A DNA stretch of 22,539 bases from JAKAXS01 sp041940525 (GCA_041940525.1 JBGTSB010000050.1:1-22539), one strand, 5' to 3'; positions 7,212 through 15,541 are shown, numbered from the stretch's first letter. Numbers and translations are program-made. Notes: a model not told the origin generated them from the sequence alone.

Positions 7212-8036
7212 ATGCTGGAGCAACACTACAAGACTGGCGTGGCCTATTGGTTGGATTATTTCAAGGTATATCTGGTTCCAAAATGGTCGGAATTTCATCA
7301 AATTGTTTCATCGAGGACCGTTACATCTCTGTTCGTTTTTACTGCAATAATCCCGATCATAATCAAGATGTTTCCCGCAAATGAACAGGTGTGCGTTAAA
7401 TTCTCGGTCGGAAAATTTTGCATACCATTTGAGCTTCCATTTTCTGCAACGGCTCTATTTGTAGCTGGGTCGAGCGCTTTGATCGCCAGCGTTATCTACT
7501 CGATGCGATGTCCAAAATTCGTCAAGAAGTATCAAAATTCAAGAGCGCTCTCGGCCGAAGGTGTTACTCCTAGGGAGCTATACAGAACTACCTTAAATTT
7601 TTTCAGTCAGGAGTATAGAAGAGAAAGCGTTCCAAGGTTTTTACTGTTTGGTACGTTGGAAAGCACAGACCGCACCGTGGAGGATCTTCAACAAGATTTA
7701 GATGAAAAGTACGAGAAGTATTGCGAGTGGGCTGAGCATGAGGCAGCGAACAACGGGGTGACGAAGGCTCAAATAGCCGCCAGTTTTTTGTTTGTGGTGA
7801 AGTTTATTCAGGAAACTTCGTCAACGTTTGATGGTCAAGTGCCGCCGAAAAACTTCTGGACTATAATCGATCATGATCCAGATCGATATTTTTGGTCTCA
7901 TTACCGTTTGCAAGACAGTAGCAGGTTGTTGTCGCGGTTAGCCTGTTCGGCATTTGTATGGATCGCCTATGCGGTCCTGGCCCTTCTCTATATTCAAAAT
8001 CTCTATGTTGTTGTGTCCTATTCGATGAGTGACTAA
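7212..8036 (+). CDS. AT-rich gene for a three-pass membrane protein of unknown function
   Basis: A 274-residue protein with hydrophobic segments at about 36-55 (SLFVFTAIIPIIIKMF), 77-97 (ATALFVAGSSALIASVIYS) and 243-267 (FVWIAYAVLALLYIQNLYVVV). Two cysteines (CVKFSVGKFC) lie in the short loop between the first two. The long loop of about 145 residues is hydrophilic and helical (VEDLQQDLDEKYEKYCEWAEHE). No enzymatic motif is recognised. The coding sequence is much AT-richer than its neighbours: counting 7261-7380 by hand gives 46 G/C of 120 (38%), against 37 of 60 at 5041-5100. This suggests recent acquisition. The ATG at 7212 has only a weak purine-rich stretch (GCGAGAAG) upstream. It stands alone, with no same-strand partner close by. 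Confidence 0.75.
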   Translation: MLEQHYKTGVAYWLDYFKVYLVPKWSEFHQIVSSRTVTSLFVFTAIIPIIIKMFPANEQVCVKFSVGKFCIPFELPFSATALFVAGSSALIASVIYSMRCPKFVKKYQNSRALSAEGVTPRELYRTTLNFFSQEYRRESVPRFLLFGTLESTDRTVEDLQQDLDEKYEKYCEWAEHEAANNGVTKAQIAASFLFVVKFIQETSSTFDGQVPPKNFWTIIDHDPDRYFWSHYRLQDSSRLLSRLACSAFVWIAYAVLALLYIQNLYVVVSYSMSD

Positions 8037-8188
8037 CTTAGCTTGAAGCGTTCAGGAAACATATTTTGTGCGGATGCTCCTCAAGGCCTATCCGCTTGAG
8101 CATATCTCCGCGCCATCGCTTGCCATTCCATCGTGCTATGCGCAAACTCATCGCTCTTTTCTCAAGCGCTGGACGGTCAAACCACCCA

Positions 8189-9145
8189 ATGTCACCTCTT
8201 GATCAGCCGTTGCCGGAAAGCCTCCGGCCGTACGACGCGCGCATGCTGTCGGTGGGCCAAGGCCATTGGCTTTTCATTGAGCAGGTCGGCAATCCTCAAG
8301 GCTTTCCTGCGCTGTTCCTGCATGGTGGTCCTGGCAGCGGCGCACAGCACATGCACCGGCGCATTTTCGATCCGGATCGCCATCGCGCCATCCTGTTTGA
8401 TCAGCGCGGCGCGGGCCGAAGTCATCCGTATTTGTCGCGGGATGCAAACACCACGCCTCATCTCGTGGAGGACATTGAACGCATCCGCGAGCATCTCGGG
8501 ATAGAGCGCTGGGTCGTCGCCGGCGGGTCATGGGGCTCAACGCTGGCTCTGGCGTACGCGCAAAAATATCCAGAACGTGTCGCCGCTCTCGTTTTGCGCG
8601 CCGTGTTCCTGGGCACTGCGCAGGAGGTTGAATGGGCCTTCGCCGGTGCCGCTAAAACTTTTAGACCGGAACTCTATGAGGACTTTGTATCACGGCTGCC
8701 GGAAGACGAACGCGCTCGTCCCGTTGCCGCATACGCTCATCGCATTGCCCACCCGGACAAGACCGTCCACCAGCCTGCCGCACAGGCTTGGAACGCTTTC
8801 GAGCGCGCGCTATCCGAACTTCAGCCGGGGGTCTCGCGCCTGCCGGACAGCAATCCGACAGGCCGCCTGCCGCCGACCGCCGTCATCGAGGCGCATTACG
8901 TGCGCAACGATTTTTTCCTCGCGCCCAACCAGCTGCTGGAAGAGGCGGGACGGCTGCGCGGCATTCCAGGCGCGATCATACAAGGCCGCTACGACCTGTT
9001 GTGCCCTCCGGTCTCGGCCTACGCGCTGGCAAAGGCATGGCCAGACGCCAAGCTGCAGTTTGTGGAAACCGCGGGCCACTCGATGACCGAGGCCGACGTT
9101 ACTGAGCGTATGCGCGAGGCTGTTGCAGCTCTGACGCCGGCGTGA
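8189..9145 (+). CDS. pip: Proline iminopeptidase (alpha/beta hydrolase, peptidase family S33)
   Basis: From the ATG at 8189 the protein has 318 residues, the usual length of bacterial proline iminopeptidase, which removes N-terminal proline from peptides in the cytoplasm. It starts in the expected way (LPESLRPYDARMLSVGQGH). It shows the oxyanion motif HGGPGSG (45-51), the DQRGAGRS segment, the nucleophile elbow GGSWGS (Ser114), the acid region GRYDLLCPP, and the catalytic histidine in ETAGHSM. The frame stays open upstream to 8066, with an ATG at 8138, but those added residues do not look like the family and no start has a strong ribosome-binding site. Its end overlaps the convergent glycerophosphodiesterase gene by 47 bases. 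Confidence 0.92.
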   Translation: MSPLDQPLPESLRPYDARMLSVGQGHWLFIEQVGNPQGFPALFLHGGPGSGAQHMHRRIFDPDRHRAILFDQRGAGRSHPYLSRDANTTPHLVEDIERIREHLGIERWVVAGGSWGSTLALAYAQKYPERVAALVLRAVFLGTAQEVEWAFAGAAKTFRPELYEDFVSRLPEDERARPVAAYAHRIAHPDKTVHQPAAQAWNAFERALSELQPGVSRLPDSNPTGRLPPTAVIEAHYVRNDFFLAPNQLLEEAGRLRGIPGAIIQGRYDLLCPPVSAYALAKAWPDAKLQFVETAGHSMTEADVTERMREAVAALTPA

Positions 9146-9929
9146 ATGTTTCGCGCACGCTAGATGACGTGTCATGGTCCGCGCTGGTGTTTTCGAATAT
9201 TGGTGCGTCTGCGTAGAGCTGAGCCAGATCGCGGTCTTCCTGGGTCCGCACCGTCCAGGTCAACAGCGGAACCTTCCAAACGTCGCGAACCTTCGCAGTT
9301 GCTAGCGACTGCAACGCCGCGACCTGTAGCGCCGCGAAGTCAGGAACGAAATCGCATTCCTCAAGATCACGCAAACGCGCGGCACGATCGCTGTCGATGC
9401 GATCCGGCCACCAGCCGTCGCCCTTGTACGTACCGGAAATGATGCCGCGTGGAACCTGTGGCGCGTATTGCTTGACGAGTGCGAGTACCGCTGGATCAAA
9501 CGACATGAACGCAATCGGTCCCTCATAGTAGGCGGCCATCCGGCTCAAACGGAACAGGAAGGTGTGGTCTGGCGGTCCCCACTCGCTCTTGATCTCAACG
9601 AGCAACGGAACACGGCCTGCCACCTGCTGCAACAGCTCCGAAAAGGTCTGGATCGGTTCATCGGCGTCGCGATAGCGCAGGCGTTGGATGTCCTGTTCAG
9701 TCAACTCGGCAACAGGGCCACCGTTTTCAATAAGACGGTCGGTCGTCTCGTCGTGGAAGACAACCGGCACGCCGCCTTTGGCGGGACGGACATCACATTC
9801 GATACCGAGATCCGCATCGATCGCTGCCTGAAAAGCTGAGCGCGTATTCTCCAGCCTGCCAGCGGCCGGGTCGAAAAGCCCGCGATGAGCAATGGGAACG
9901 AGAAACAATCCTGGATCAAGCCGCGGCAT
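9099..9929 (-). CDS. Glycerophosphodiester phosphodiesterase family protein
   Basis: A 276-residue GDPD-family enzyme, which hydrolyses glycerophosphodiesters to glycerol-3-phosphate and an alcohol. The signature residues are present: AHRG (His15, Arg16), ENT (Glu27), ECDVR (Glu44, Asp46) and FHDE (His59), with VEIKSE and LLTWTVRT further on. There is no signal peptide, so it is probably cytoplasmic, of the UgpQ type. The ATG at 9929 is chosen because it is 7 bases after the ridA stop, has GAGG upstream and begins right before the catalytic fold; a longer frame to 10025 would run inside ridA. It overlaps the convergent pip gene at its 3' end. Confidence 0.9.
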   Translation of the reverse strand: MPRLDPGLFLVPIAHRGLFDPAAGRLENTRSAFQAAIDADLGIECDVRPAKGGVPVVFHDETTDRLIENGGPVAELTEQDIQRLRYRDADEPIQTFSELLQQVAGRVPLLVEIKSEWGPPDHTFLFRLSRMAAYYEGPIAFMSFDPAVLALVKQYAPQVPRGIISGTYKGDGWWPDRIDSDRAARLRDLEECDFVPDFAALQVAALQSLATAKVRDVWKVPLLTWTVRTQEDRDLAQLYADAPIFENTSADHDTSSSVRETFTPASELQQPRAYAQ

Positions 9930-9936
9930 GTCCGCC

Positions 9937-10401
9937 TCACGATACGCTGAAAATACCATCCACTTCGACGGCTGCCCCTGCCGGCAAGCCGGAAACACCA
10001 ACAGCAGCACGGGTGTGCCGGCCATTGTCGCCTAAGACGGCGACCATCAAATCGGACGCCCCGTTGATAACCTTTGGGTGATCGGTGAAGTCCGGCCCGG
10101 CGTTGACAAACCCAGTGAGCCGAACGATCTGAGCAATGCGGTTCAGGTCACCTGCCGCAGCCTGAGCCTGCGCGAGCAGATTGAGGGCGCAAACCTTCGC
10201 AGCCTCCACACCTTGCTCGACGCTGATCGTATCGCCCACACGGCCGGCGATAAGTGTGCCATCTCCGGCCTTGGAGATTTGGCCGGAGATATAGATCAGG
10301 TTGCCAACCTGAAGGTAAGGCACGTAGTTGGCCACCGGAGCAGGGGCAGGAGGCAACTCCAGTCCAAGCTCGCGCAGGCGCGCCGCAATATCGCCACTCA
10401 T
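9937..10401 (-). CDS. RidA (YjgF/YER057c/UK114) family protein
   Basis: A 154-residue member of the RidA family, in which the archetype deaminates reactive enamines and imines formed by PLP enzymes. It shows YISGQISKAGDG, the central VRLTGFVNAGPDFTDHPKV, and the C-terminal HTRAAVGVSGLPAGAAVEVD, whose arginine corresponds to the carboxylate-binding residue of active RidA proteins. It is longer than E. coli RidA (128 residues) and matches the longer subgroup. AGGGAAACG precedes the ATG at 10401. The glycerophosphodiesterase gene follows after 7 bases, so the two form an operon; why they are paired is not evident. Confidence 0.9.
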   Translation of the reverse strand: MSGDIAARLRELGLELPPAPAPVANYVPYLQVGNLIYISGQISKAGDGTLIAGRVGDTISVEQGVEAAKVCALNLLAQAQAAAGDLNRIAQIVRLTGFVNAGPDFTDHPKVINGASDLMVAVLGDNGRHTRAAVGVSGLPAGAAVEVDGIFSVS

Positions 10402-10625
10402 AACGTTTCCCTAGCCCGTTGACCTGCCGGCTGTTTAAGCATAGCCGGTCCGATCTGTTGGTTGAAAATTGGTCCGCTGAGCGCAATTTGGCAATGGCTT
10501 AGCAAACTACGCGCTGAAGCGTGGGCGATATGCTACACTTGTTAACCCTGTGCGGCAGAAAAGCGCTTAAAGTTTCGGCACTCACAGCTGGACCTTTGGG
10601 GTATGCAACTTTTCGAGACCTAAGA

Positions 10626-11501
10626 ATGAACGCACGCTGTGGACTGTCATTGCTGTTGATGGGCGCCGGATCCCTGGCGCTGGCGGAGGGTGCGCTGGCT
10701 CAAACGGCCGGGCAGCCGGTCACTTTCGCCTCACATCGCGCAGTCTACGACATCTCGCTGGCCAGTACCGCGGCCGCATCTGGTGTTGAGGAGCTCGACG
10801 GCCGTCTTGTCTACGAGCTGAAAGGCAGCGGTTGCAAAGGCTACGGCCAAACGATGCGGTTTGTGACGCGAACCTCCACGCAGGATGGCGAGACACAGGT
10901 CACCGATCTTCGGACTTCAAGCTGGGAGGACGCGCCGGCTAAAAAGCTCCGGTTCACGACGCGAAACTATCAGAACGCAAAGTTGAGCCAGGAAACGCAG
11001 GGCGACGCCAGCCGGCCGGACTCTTCAAGCCCTGCCAAAGTAAAGATCGTCAAACCAAGCCGCACAGAGAGCGGCCTGCCAGCCAACGTTTACTTCCCGA
11101 TCCAGCATTCGATCGCTGTCATCAAAGCGGCGCGCAAAGGCGACCTTATGTTGACCGCCGACCTCTATGACGGTTCCGACAACGGCCGCAAGATCTACAC
11201 GACGAACACAATCATCGGCGTGAAGCGGGAACCAGGGTCGTTGCAGTTTCCAGCGCTTGACGATAGCGGTGACCGGCTTGAGAAAACGGCGGCTTGGCCG
11301 ATCTCGATCAGCTATTTCGACAAGGGCGATACCAATGGCGACGCTGTCCCCGCTTACGAAATGTCATACCGGTTCCATGAAAACGGTGTCACAAGCGAGC
11401 TGATTATCGACCACGGCGAGTTCGCCTTTAAGGGCAAGCTGACGAGCTTGAAATTCTTGCCCGAAGCCTCTTGTCCTGATCAGAAGGCTGAAAAGCGCTA
11501 G
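10626..11501 (+). CDS. eipB: EipB-like periplasmic envelope-integrity protein (DUF1849)
   Basis: A 291-residue exported protein. The start at 10626 gives a proper signal peptide (hydrophobic LSLLLMGAGSLALA, cleavage near ALA-QT at 25/26); the frame runs up to 10521 but the extra residues are not signal-like. The body matches the DUF1849 family: FASHRAVYDISL, GSGCKGYGQTMRF, PIQHSIAVIKAARKGD and YEMSYRFHENGV. The Brucella member, EipB, is a periplasmic beta-spiral protein needed for envelope stress resistance and has a disulfide; Cys70 and Cys283 here are the matching candidates. The stop codon shares CTAG (11498-11501) with the stop of the convergent sugar kinase gene. Confidence 0.88.
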   Translation: MNARCGLSLLLMGAGSLALAEGALAQTAGQPVTFASHRAVYDISLASTAAASGVEELDGRLVYELKGSGCKGYGQTMRFVTRTSTQDGETQVTDLRTSSWEDAPAKKLRFTTRNYQNAKLSQETQGDASRPDSSSPAKVKIVKPSRTESGLPANVYFPIQHSIAVIKAARKGDLMLTADLYDGSDNGRKIYTTNTIIGVKREPGSLQFPALDDSGDRLEKTAAWPISISYFDKGDTNGDAVPAYEMSYRFHENGVTSELIIDHGEFAFKGKLTSLKFLPEASCPDQKAEKR

Positions 11502-12457
11502 ACCTTCGGCGGCTCCGCGTGCGTGCCGTTGTCTGCAGCCACACCCCAAAGCCACGCTGCCCCACGCACGCCGCCCGCGTCGCCCCAAACAGGCGGCCTG
11601 ATCGTGACCGTCGGCCGGTCCGACAAGATCCATTGTCCCATCAGCTTCGGCACGGCTTCATACAAATGCGTTAGGCGAGACAAGCCGCCACCCAGAACAA
11701 TGACGTCCGGGTCAATAATGTTGACGATAACGGAGAGTCCCCGCGCCAGCCGCGAGGCATGCCGCTCAAGTGTCTGCTTAGACGCAGCGTCACCGGCCGC
11801 GGCCTGATCTGCGATATCGGTCGCAGTGATGGCTTTGCCGGTCAGCCGTTCATGCTCCGCTTCCATTGCCGGGCCGGCGACCCAGGTCTCCATGCAGCCT
11901 CTGCCACCGCAAAAGCATTCAGCGCCGGGGTGCTCATCCGCGCTGGACCATGGCAACGGCATGTGGCCCCATTCGCCGCCGGTGCCATTCGGTCCATCAA
12001 CGATTGCTTTGTTGACGACCAAGCCGCCGCCCGTGCCGGTTCCTAAAATCACGCCGAAGACGCTTTTGACGTCGGCGCCTGCGCCATCCACAGCTTCAGA
12101 CAGGGCAAAGCAGTTGGCGTCATTGGCGACACGAACCGGACGCCCAAGCGCTGCGGCCAAATCCGCCGCAAACGGTTTTCCGTTTAGCCAGGTGGAATTC
12201 GCGTTCTGCGCCAGACCAGTCCGTGGGGATATGGAACCGGGCATACCCAGACCAACCGTCGCGCGAAGCCCGCCTTCCGCCTCGAGCTGGAAGGCCAGGT
12301 CACAGATGGCCGCCAATGTGGCCGTATAGTCGTGACGTGGGGTCTTTATCCGCAGTCGCGCGCGATCCTGTCCGTCCGGCCCGATCAGCAATCCTTCGAT
12401 TTTCGTCCCGCCAAGATCAATTCCGATATGTCCTTGTGGTGATGTCGTGTCTTGCAA
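11498..12457 (-). CDS. ROK-family sugar kinase (fructokinase/glucokinase/NagK-like)
   Basis: A 319-residue ROK kinase. It has the phosphate-binding DLGGTK (14-19), the catalytic Asp113 in NDANCF, the ILGTGTGGGLVV loop, GEWGHMPLP, and the zinc site CFCGGRGC (181-188) with a histidine before it, as in the ROK signature. The sugar cannot be decided from motifs alone; fructose, glucose or N-acetylglucosamine are all possible. The start is TTG at 12457, supported by GGGAG 8 bases upstream and by the reading frame beginning just before the nucleotide-binding motif. The DUF3572 gene ends two bases upstream, so the pair is one transcript. Confidence 0.9.
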   Translation of the reverse strand: MQDTTSPQGHIGIDLGGTKIEGLLIGPDGQDRARLRIKTPRHDYTATLAAICDLAFQLEAEGGLRATVGLGMPGSISPRTGLAQNANSTWLNGKPFAADLAAALGRPVRVANDANCFALSEAVDGAGADVKSVFGVILGTGTGGGLVVNKAIVDGPNGTGGEWGHMPLPWSSADEHPGAECFCGGRGCMETWVAGPAMEAEHERLTGKAITATDIADQAAAGDAASKQTLERHASRLARGLSVIVNIIDPDVIVLGGGLSRLTHLYEAVPKLMGQWILSDRPTVTIRPPVWGDAGGVRGAAWLWGVAADNGTHAEPPKV

Positions 12458-12459
12458 AA

Positions 12460-12750
12460 TTAAGCTCCCGGCTGGCGGACGCCCGGAAGGATCGCACGGG
12501 CCTGCTCTACATCGGTAGGGGAAATATCAGCTTCCGCGGCGAAGACCATCAATAACGATTGGTCGGCCAGAAGGTAGTCCAACACCGCCGAAAGGGTGTG
12601 TCTGTCGTCCGCTTCCGCGCGCAGATCGTCCAACTGGATGCCTGTCGCTGTCAAGAAACGGCCTAGCCGGCTTTCGTCGCTGGCTAAAAAAGCTAGCGCT
12701 TTCAAAGACAAAGCGTCTGCCTGATCAACTGTCAACGTTTGCTTAGCCAT
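12460..12750 (-). CDS. DUF3572 family protein
   Basis: A 96-residue cytoplasmic protein beginning MAKQTLTVDQADALSLKALAFLA, with GRFLTATGIQLDDLR and a C-terminal SLLMVFAAEADISPTDVEQARAIL. It matches what I know of the DUF3572 family, small alphaproteobacterial proteins of unknown function usually encoded beside divK, as here, where divK is divergent. The ATG at 12750 is preferred over a TTG at 12774 because it fits the family start. The sugar kinase gene follows after two bases. Confidence 0.82.
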   Translation of the reverse strand: MAKQTLTVDQADALSLKALAFLASDESRLGRFLTATGIQLDDLRAEADDRHTLSAVLDYLLADQSLLMVFAAEADISPTDVEQARAILPGVRQPGA

Positions 12751-12913
12751 CCGAGTCCGGATCTTCCCAACCAAATGTAAATCCCTGCCTGCTTTAAGCA
12801 GTTACTTACGGGTTTGCGTCAAATTTTAATCGGTGCCCGATCCTCGAATCGGTGCACAAAGAGTTTGCAACTGGAGCAGCGCACGTCCAACCATGACGTA
12901 TCAAGAGACAAGC

Positions 12914-13321
12914 ATGGATCCCAACGGCGCGGGTGTTTCCCGCGAAGGGGTGAAGAGCGTGCTCATCGTGGAAGACAATGAGCTCAACATGAAGCTCTTC
13001 CACGACCTGCTGCATGCCCATGGCTACGAGACGATTCAAACGCGTCACGGCCTAGATGCGATCGAGCTGGCACGCAAGCACCACCCCGACCTGATCTTGA
13101 TGGATATCCAGCTACCTGAGATTTCCGGATTGGAAGTCACACGCTGGTTGAAGGAAGACGAGGAACTGCGCGACATCCCCGTCGTCGCTGTCACGGCCTA
13201 CGCCATGAAGGGCGATGAAGAACGGATTCGCTCTGGCGGCTGCGAGGCCTATGTGTCCAAGCCGATCTCGGTCGCTCTGTTCTTGGAAACTGTCCGGAAA
13301 TTCATTGGTGAAGCCGCATAG
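12914..13321 (+). CDS. divK: DivK-type single-domain response regulator
   Basis: A stand-alone receiver domain of 135 residues. The acidic pocket is Glu20-Asp21 (IVEDNELNMKLFHDLL), the phosphoacceptor is Asp64 (LILMDIQLP), with Thr94 and Lys116 (VSKPIS). The sequence ELNMKLFHDLLHAHGYET and the pairing with pleD identify DivK, the essential cell-fate regulator that acts with PleC and DivJ kinases and controls CtrA through DivL/CckA. Of the possible starts, 12914 has AAGAGA at good spacing; it adds about 10 residues to the usual N-terminus. pleD follows after 30 bases, so the two are co-transcribed. Confidence 0.93.
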   Translation: MDPNGAGVSREGVKSVLIVEDNELNMKLFHDLLHAHGYETIQTRHGLDAIELARKHHPDLILMDIQLPEISGLEVTRWLKEDEELRDIPVVAVTAYAMKGDEERIRSGGCEAYVSKPISVALFLETVRKFIGEAA

Positions 13322-13351
13322 TAATTAGAGTTTTTAGTCTGGTGAGTTAAG

Positions 13352-14722
13352 ATGACGGCCCGTGTTCTTGTAGTCGACGACCTGCTCGTCAACGTGAAAT
13401 TGCTGGAGGCACGCCTTGTCGCTGAGTACTATGACGTGCTCACGGCCAGCAGCGGACACGAGGCATTGGAAATCTGCGCCCGCGAGCGCGTAGATATCAT
13501 CTTGCTTGACGTGATGATGCCCGGGCTCGACGGCTTTGAAACCTGTCGGCGCCTCAAGTCCGATCCTGCCACTCAACACATCCCCGTTATTATGGTCACG
13601 GCTTTGGACCAGGTATCGGATCGTGTGCGCTGCTTGGAATACGGCGCCGATGACTTCTTAACGAAACCGGTGGACGATCTGGCGCTGATCACGCGCGTGA
13701 AAAACCTCACCCGTTTGAAGATGCTCAACGACGAGATGCTCATGCGCGCCTCGACGCGCAGAAGTATGGGCCTTGTCGACCAGGTTGCGCTCGAAGCCGT
13801 GCTTCAGCAAATGCGCGGTCGCATTATGGTCGTGGATGATCACGAGCGTTCAGCCGCGCGTTTGCATGATGTCTTGAGCAGCCAGCACGACGTTGAAGTC
13901 GAAAGCGACGCCGAAGCCGCAGCCGCTCGTATGACGGACGATGAATACGATCTCGCTATCGTCAGCTTGAGTTTGGTCTCGTCCGATGGCATGCGGCTGT
14001 GTTCACAACTGCGCACGCGCGAGAATACGCGGCATTTGCCCATCATCATTCTGGTTGAGCCCAACAATGAAGCGCGCTTGCTGCGCGGGCTGGACCTCGG
14101 CGTCACCGACTATCTGATCCGTCCGCTTGAGCGCCAAGAGCTTATGGCGCGCGTGCAAACACAAATCCGGCGCAAGCGATATTCTGACTACCTGCGCAAG
14201 CGGTTAGAATCCTGCTTCGAACTATCAATCATGGACCCGCTGACGCAGCTGCATAACCGCCGCTACCTGGACAGCCACATGAACACGCTTGTCACGGAAG
14301 CGAAGGCAAGCGCGTCTCCGTTGAGTGTGTTGATGGTGGACGTTGATCACTTTAAATCGGTGAACGACACCTACGGTCACGACGCCGGCGATATCATCCT
14401 GAAGGAATGCGCGGCCCGCCTAAAACAGAACACGCGTGGTGTGGATCTGACGGCACGTGTTGGCGGCGAGGAATTTGTAGTCGTGATGCCAGACACCGAC
14501 CGCGTGCGGGCGGCATCAATTGGCGAGCGCCTGCGCGCCTGCATCGCTGAACAGCCGTTCAAAGTGAACGATGACATTACGCTGCGGGTTACGGCGAGTG
14601 TCGGTCTGGGGGCCCTGGAAACCGTCGAGGACACCCCTGAAACAGTTATGAAGCGCGCTGATAAAGCGCTTTACGCCGCCAAACGCCAGGGGCGCAACAG
14701 AGTGTCGGCTGATGCGGCGTAA
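13352..14722 (+). CDS. pleD: PleD diguanylate cyclase
   Basis: A 456-residue response regulator that makes c-di-GMP from two GTP when phosphorylated and drives the motile-to-sessile switch in Caulobacter. Domains: receiver 1 at 1-125 with Asp53 (LLDVMMP) and Lys105; receiver 2 at about 155-275, where the phosphoacceptor position is serine (IVSLSLVSSDG), so it is a non-phosphorylated dimerisation adaptor as in known PleD; and the GGDEF domain at about 290-453. The catalytic motif is GGEEF (371-375), preceded by the inhibitory I-site RGVD (362-365), so product feedback is expected. Length and order match PleD exactly. GGTGAG precedes the ATG. Confidence 0.96.
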   Translation: MTARVLVVDDLLVNVKLLEARLVAEYYDVLTASSGHEALEICARERVDIILLDVMMPGLDGFETCRRLKSDPATQHIPVIMVTALDQVSDRVRCLEYGADDFLTKPVDDLALITRVKNLTRLKMLNDEMLMRASTRRSMGLVDQVALEAVLQQMRGRIMVVDDHERSAARLHDVLSSQHDVEVESDAEAAAARMTDDEYDLAIVSLSLVSSDGMRLCSQLRTRENTRHLPIIILVEPNNEARLLRGLDLGVTDYLIRPLERQELMARVQTQIRRKRYSDYLRKRLESCFELSIMDPLTQLHNRRYLDSHMNTLVTEAKASASPLSVLMVDVDHFKSVNDTYGHDAGDIILKECAARLKQNTRGVDLTARVGGEEFVVVMPDTDRVRAASIGERLRACIAEQPFKVNDDITLRVTASVGLGALETVEDTPETVMKRADKALYAAKRQGRNRVSADAA

Positions 14723-14732
14723 TTGAAACTTT

Positions 14733-14754
14733 CTGAGCCGAATGAGCGGCTTAG
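14733..14754 (+). terminator. Possible terminator hairpin after pleD
   Basis: CTGAGCCG (14733-14740) and CGGCTTAG (14747-14754) form an 8-bp stem (one G-T pair) with a 6-base loop, 11 bases after the pleD stop. No T-run follows, so termination, if it happens here, is not classical. Confidence 0.35.
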
Positions 14755-15118
14755 GGAGCGGAAATGTTGCGAACATTAATCAAAAAGTTCGGACCGATTC
14801 ACCTCTGTCAATAGGTAACTTGCAAGCCGCGGCCGTTTCTGTCAGATTATTTGTCGTGCGGAGATATTGACTTAGAGCAATCAGCACAAGGCCCGTGTGC
14901 GGCGGGTATATCGCAGATTTCTTTTTGGTGCTGGACGGTACGTTCAGAAACATCCGGTTTCCCGCGACCCGTTGGGTTCGCCGCATCTCCTGATGGAGCG
15001 GGGAAAGCGTGGTTGGGGCCTAGCGGAGTGAGGAGACCTCCTCGTTCACACTGCTCTAGCTCAACTACGACACCAAATAGGAAGCCAACGCCCTCTTTGG
15101 CAACCTGTTTGGTCACTA
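14755..15118. other. Gene-free stretch between pleD and rpmG
   Basis: Nothing convincing is coded here. Minus-strand frames at 14780-14986 and 14847-15116 overlap each other, lack ribosome-binding sites and show no recognisable fold. Short hairpins occur, such as GAGGA/TCCTC near 15035 and GCCAA/TTGGC near 15085. The stretch leads into the more strongly structured region at 15119. Confidence 0.5.
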
Positions 15119-15268
15119 GGCCAGGGTCCGTGGTTCTCTCGGAATGCTTACCCCGCTGCCGGGCGATTGCGGACCCTGGTCAAGTCTCTCCAAAACAAGC
15201 AAACGCTGACTCGCTCCTCATCGGGAGCGATTAAACGTACGCGTTTTCAGAGAGGAGAGACCCTGGCC
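15119..15268. ncRNA. Candidate structured RNA with nested inverted repeats (strand undecided)
   Basis: Several inverted repeats are stacked in 150 bases. A first stem pairs 15121-15130 (CCAGGGTCCG) perfectly with 15170-15179. A second domain is closed by GTCTCTCC (15184-15191) with GGAGAGAC (15254-15261), with AAACGC/GCGTTT (15201-15206, 15241-15246) and the hairpin TCGCTCC/GGAGCGA (15211-15217, 15224-15230) inside. Alternatively GGCCAGGGTC (15119-15128) can pair with GACCCTGGCC (15259-15268), closing the whole segment like a 6S-type rod. None of the consensus features of tmRNA, SRP RNA or RNase P RNA was seen. On the minus strand it would lie in the rpmG 3' region. The pairing is visible; a functional RNA is inference. 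Confidence 0.35.
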
Positions 15269-15285
15269 CGCAGGCCGGCAGGCAA

Positions 15286-15453
15286 CTACTTGATCTTCGT
15301 CTCTTTGAATTCGACGTGCTTGCGCACGACGGGATCGTACTTCTTGAAGACGATCTTCTCGGTGGACGTGCGCGGGTTCTTCTTCGTGACATAGAAGAAG
15401 CCGGTGCCTGCCGTCGACAGGAGCTTAATTTTCTGGGTGACTTGCTTAGCCAT
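15286..15453 (-). CDS. rpmG: 50S ribosomal protein L33
   Basis: A 55-residue ribosomal protein of the large subunit, near the tRNA exit site. It reads MAKQVTQKIKLLSTAGTG at the start, then FFYVTKKNPR, and ends YDPVVRKHVEFKETKIK, which is the standard L33 pattern. It has no cysteines, so it is the zinc-independent (C-minus) form. The frame is open further upstream to 15600, but the family start is the ATG at 15453. Only a weak AAGG lies upstream. It is the last gene of the minus-strand run from 19973, 88 bases after the NUDIX gene. Confidence 0.96.
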   Translation of the reverse strand: MAKQVTQKIKLLSTAGTGFFYVTKKNPRTSTEKIVFKKYDPVVRKHVEFKETKIK

Positions 15454-15541
15454 CTGAAGTCTTAACCTTGCGAAATGTGGGAAGGCGCGCGCGGTATCGC
15501 GCGGCGAGTTGGAGCGCAACATAGCTACGCGCCGCGCGGTG

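Noticed and set aside
12794..12808. Possible CtrA site (TTAA then CTTA, 7 bases apart) upstream of divK
   Set aside because: Only one half-site matches TTAA; the second matches two of four bases, which is not enough.
14780..15116. Two minus-strand frames (68 and 89 residues) in the pleD-rpmG gap
   Set aside because: They overlap each other in different frames, have no ribosome-binding site and no recognisable domain; low-complexity GC-rich reading is the simplest explanation.
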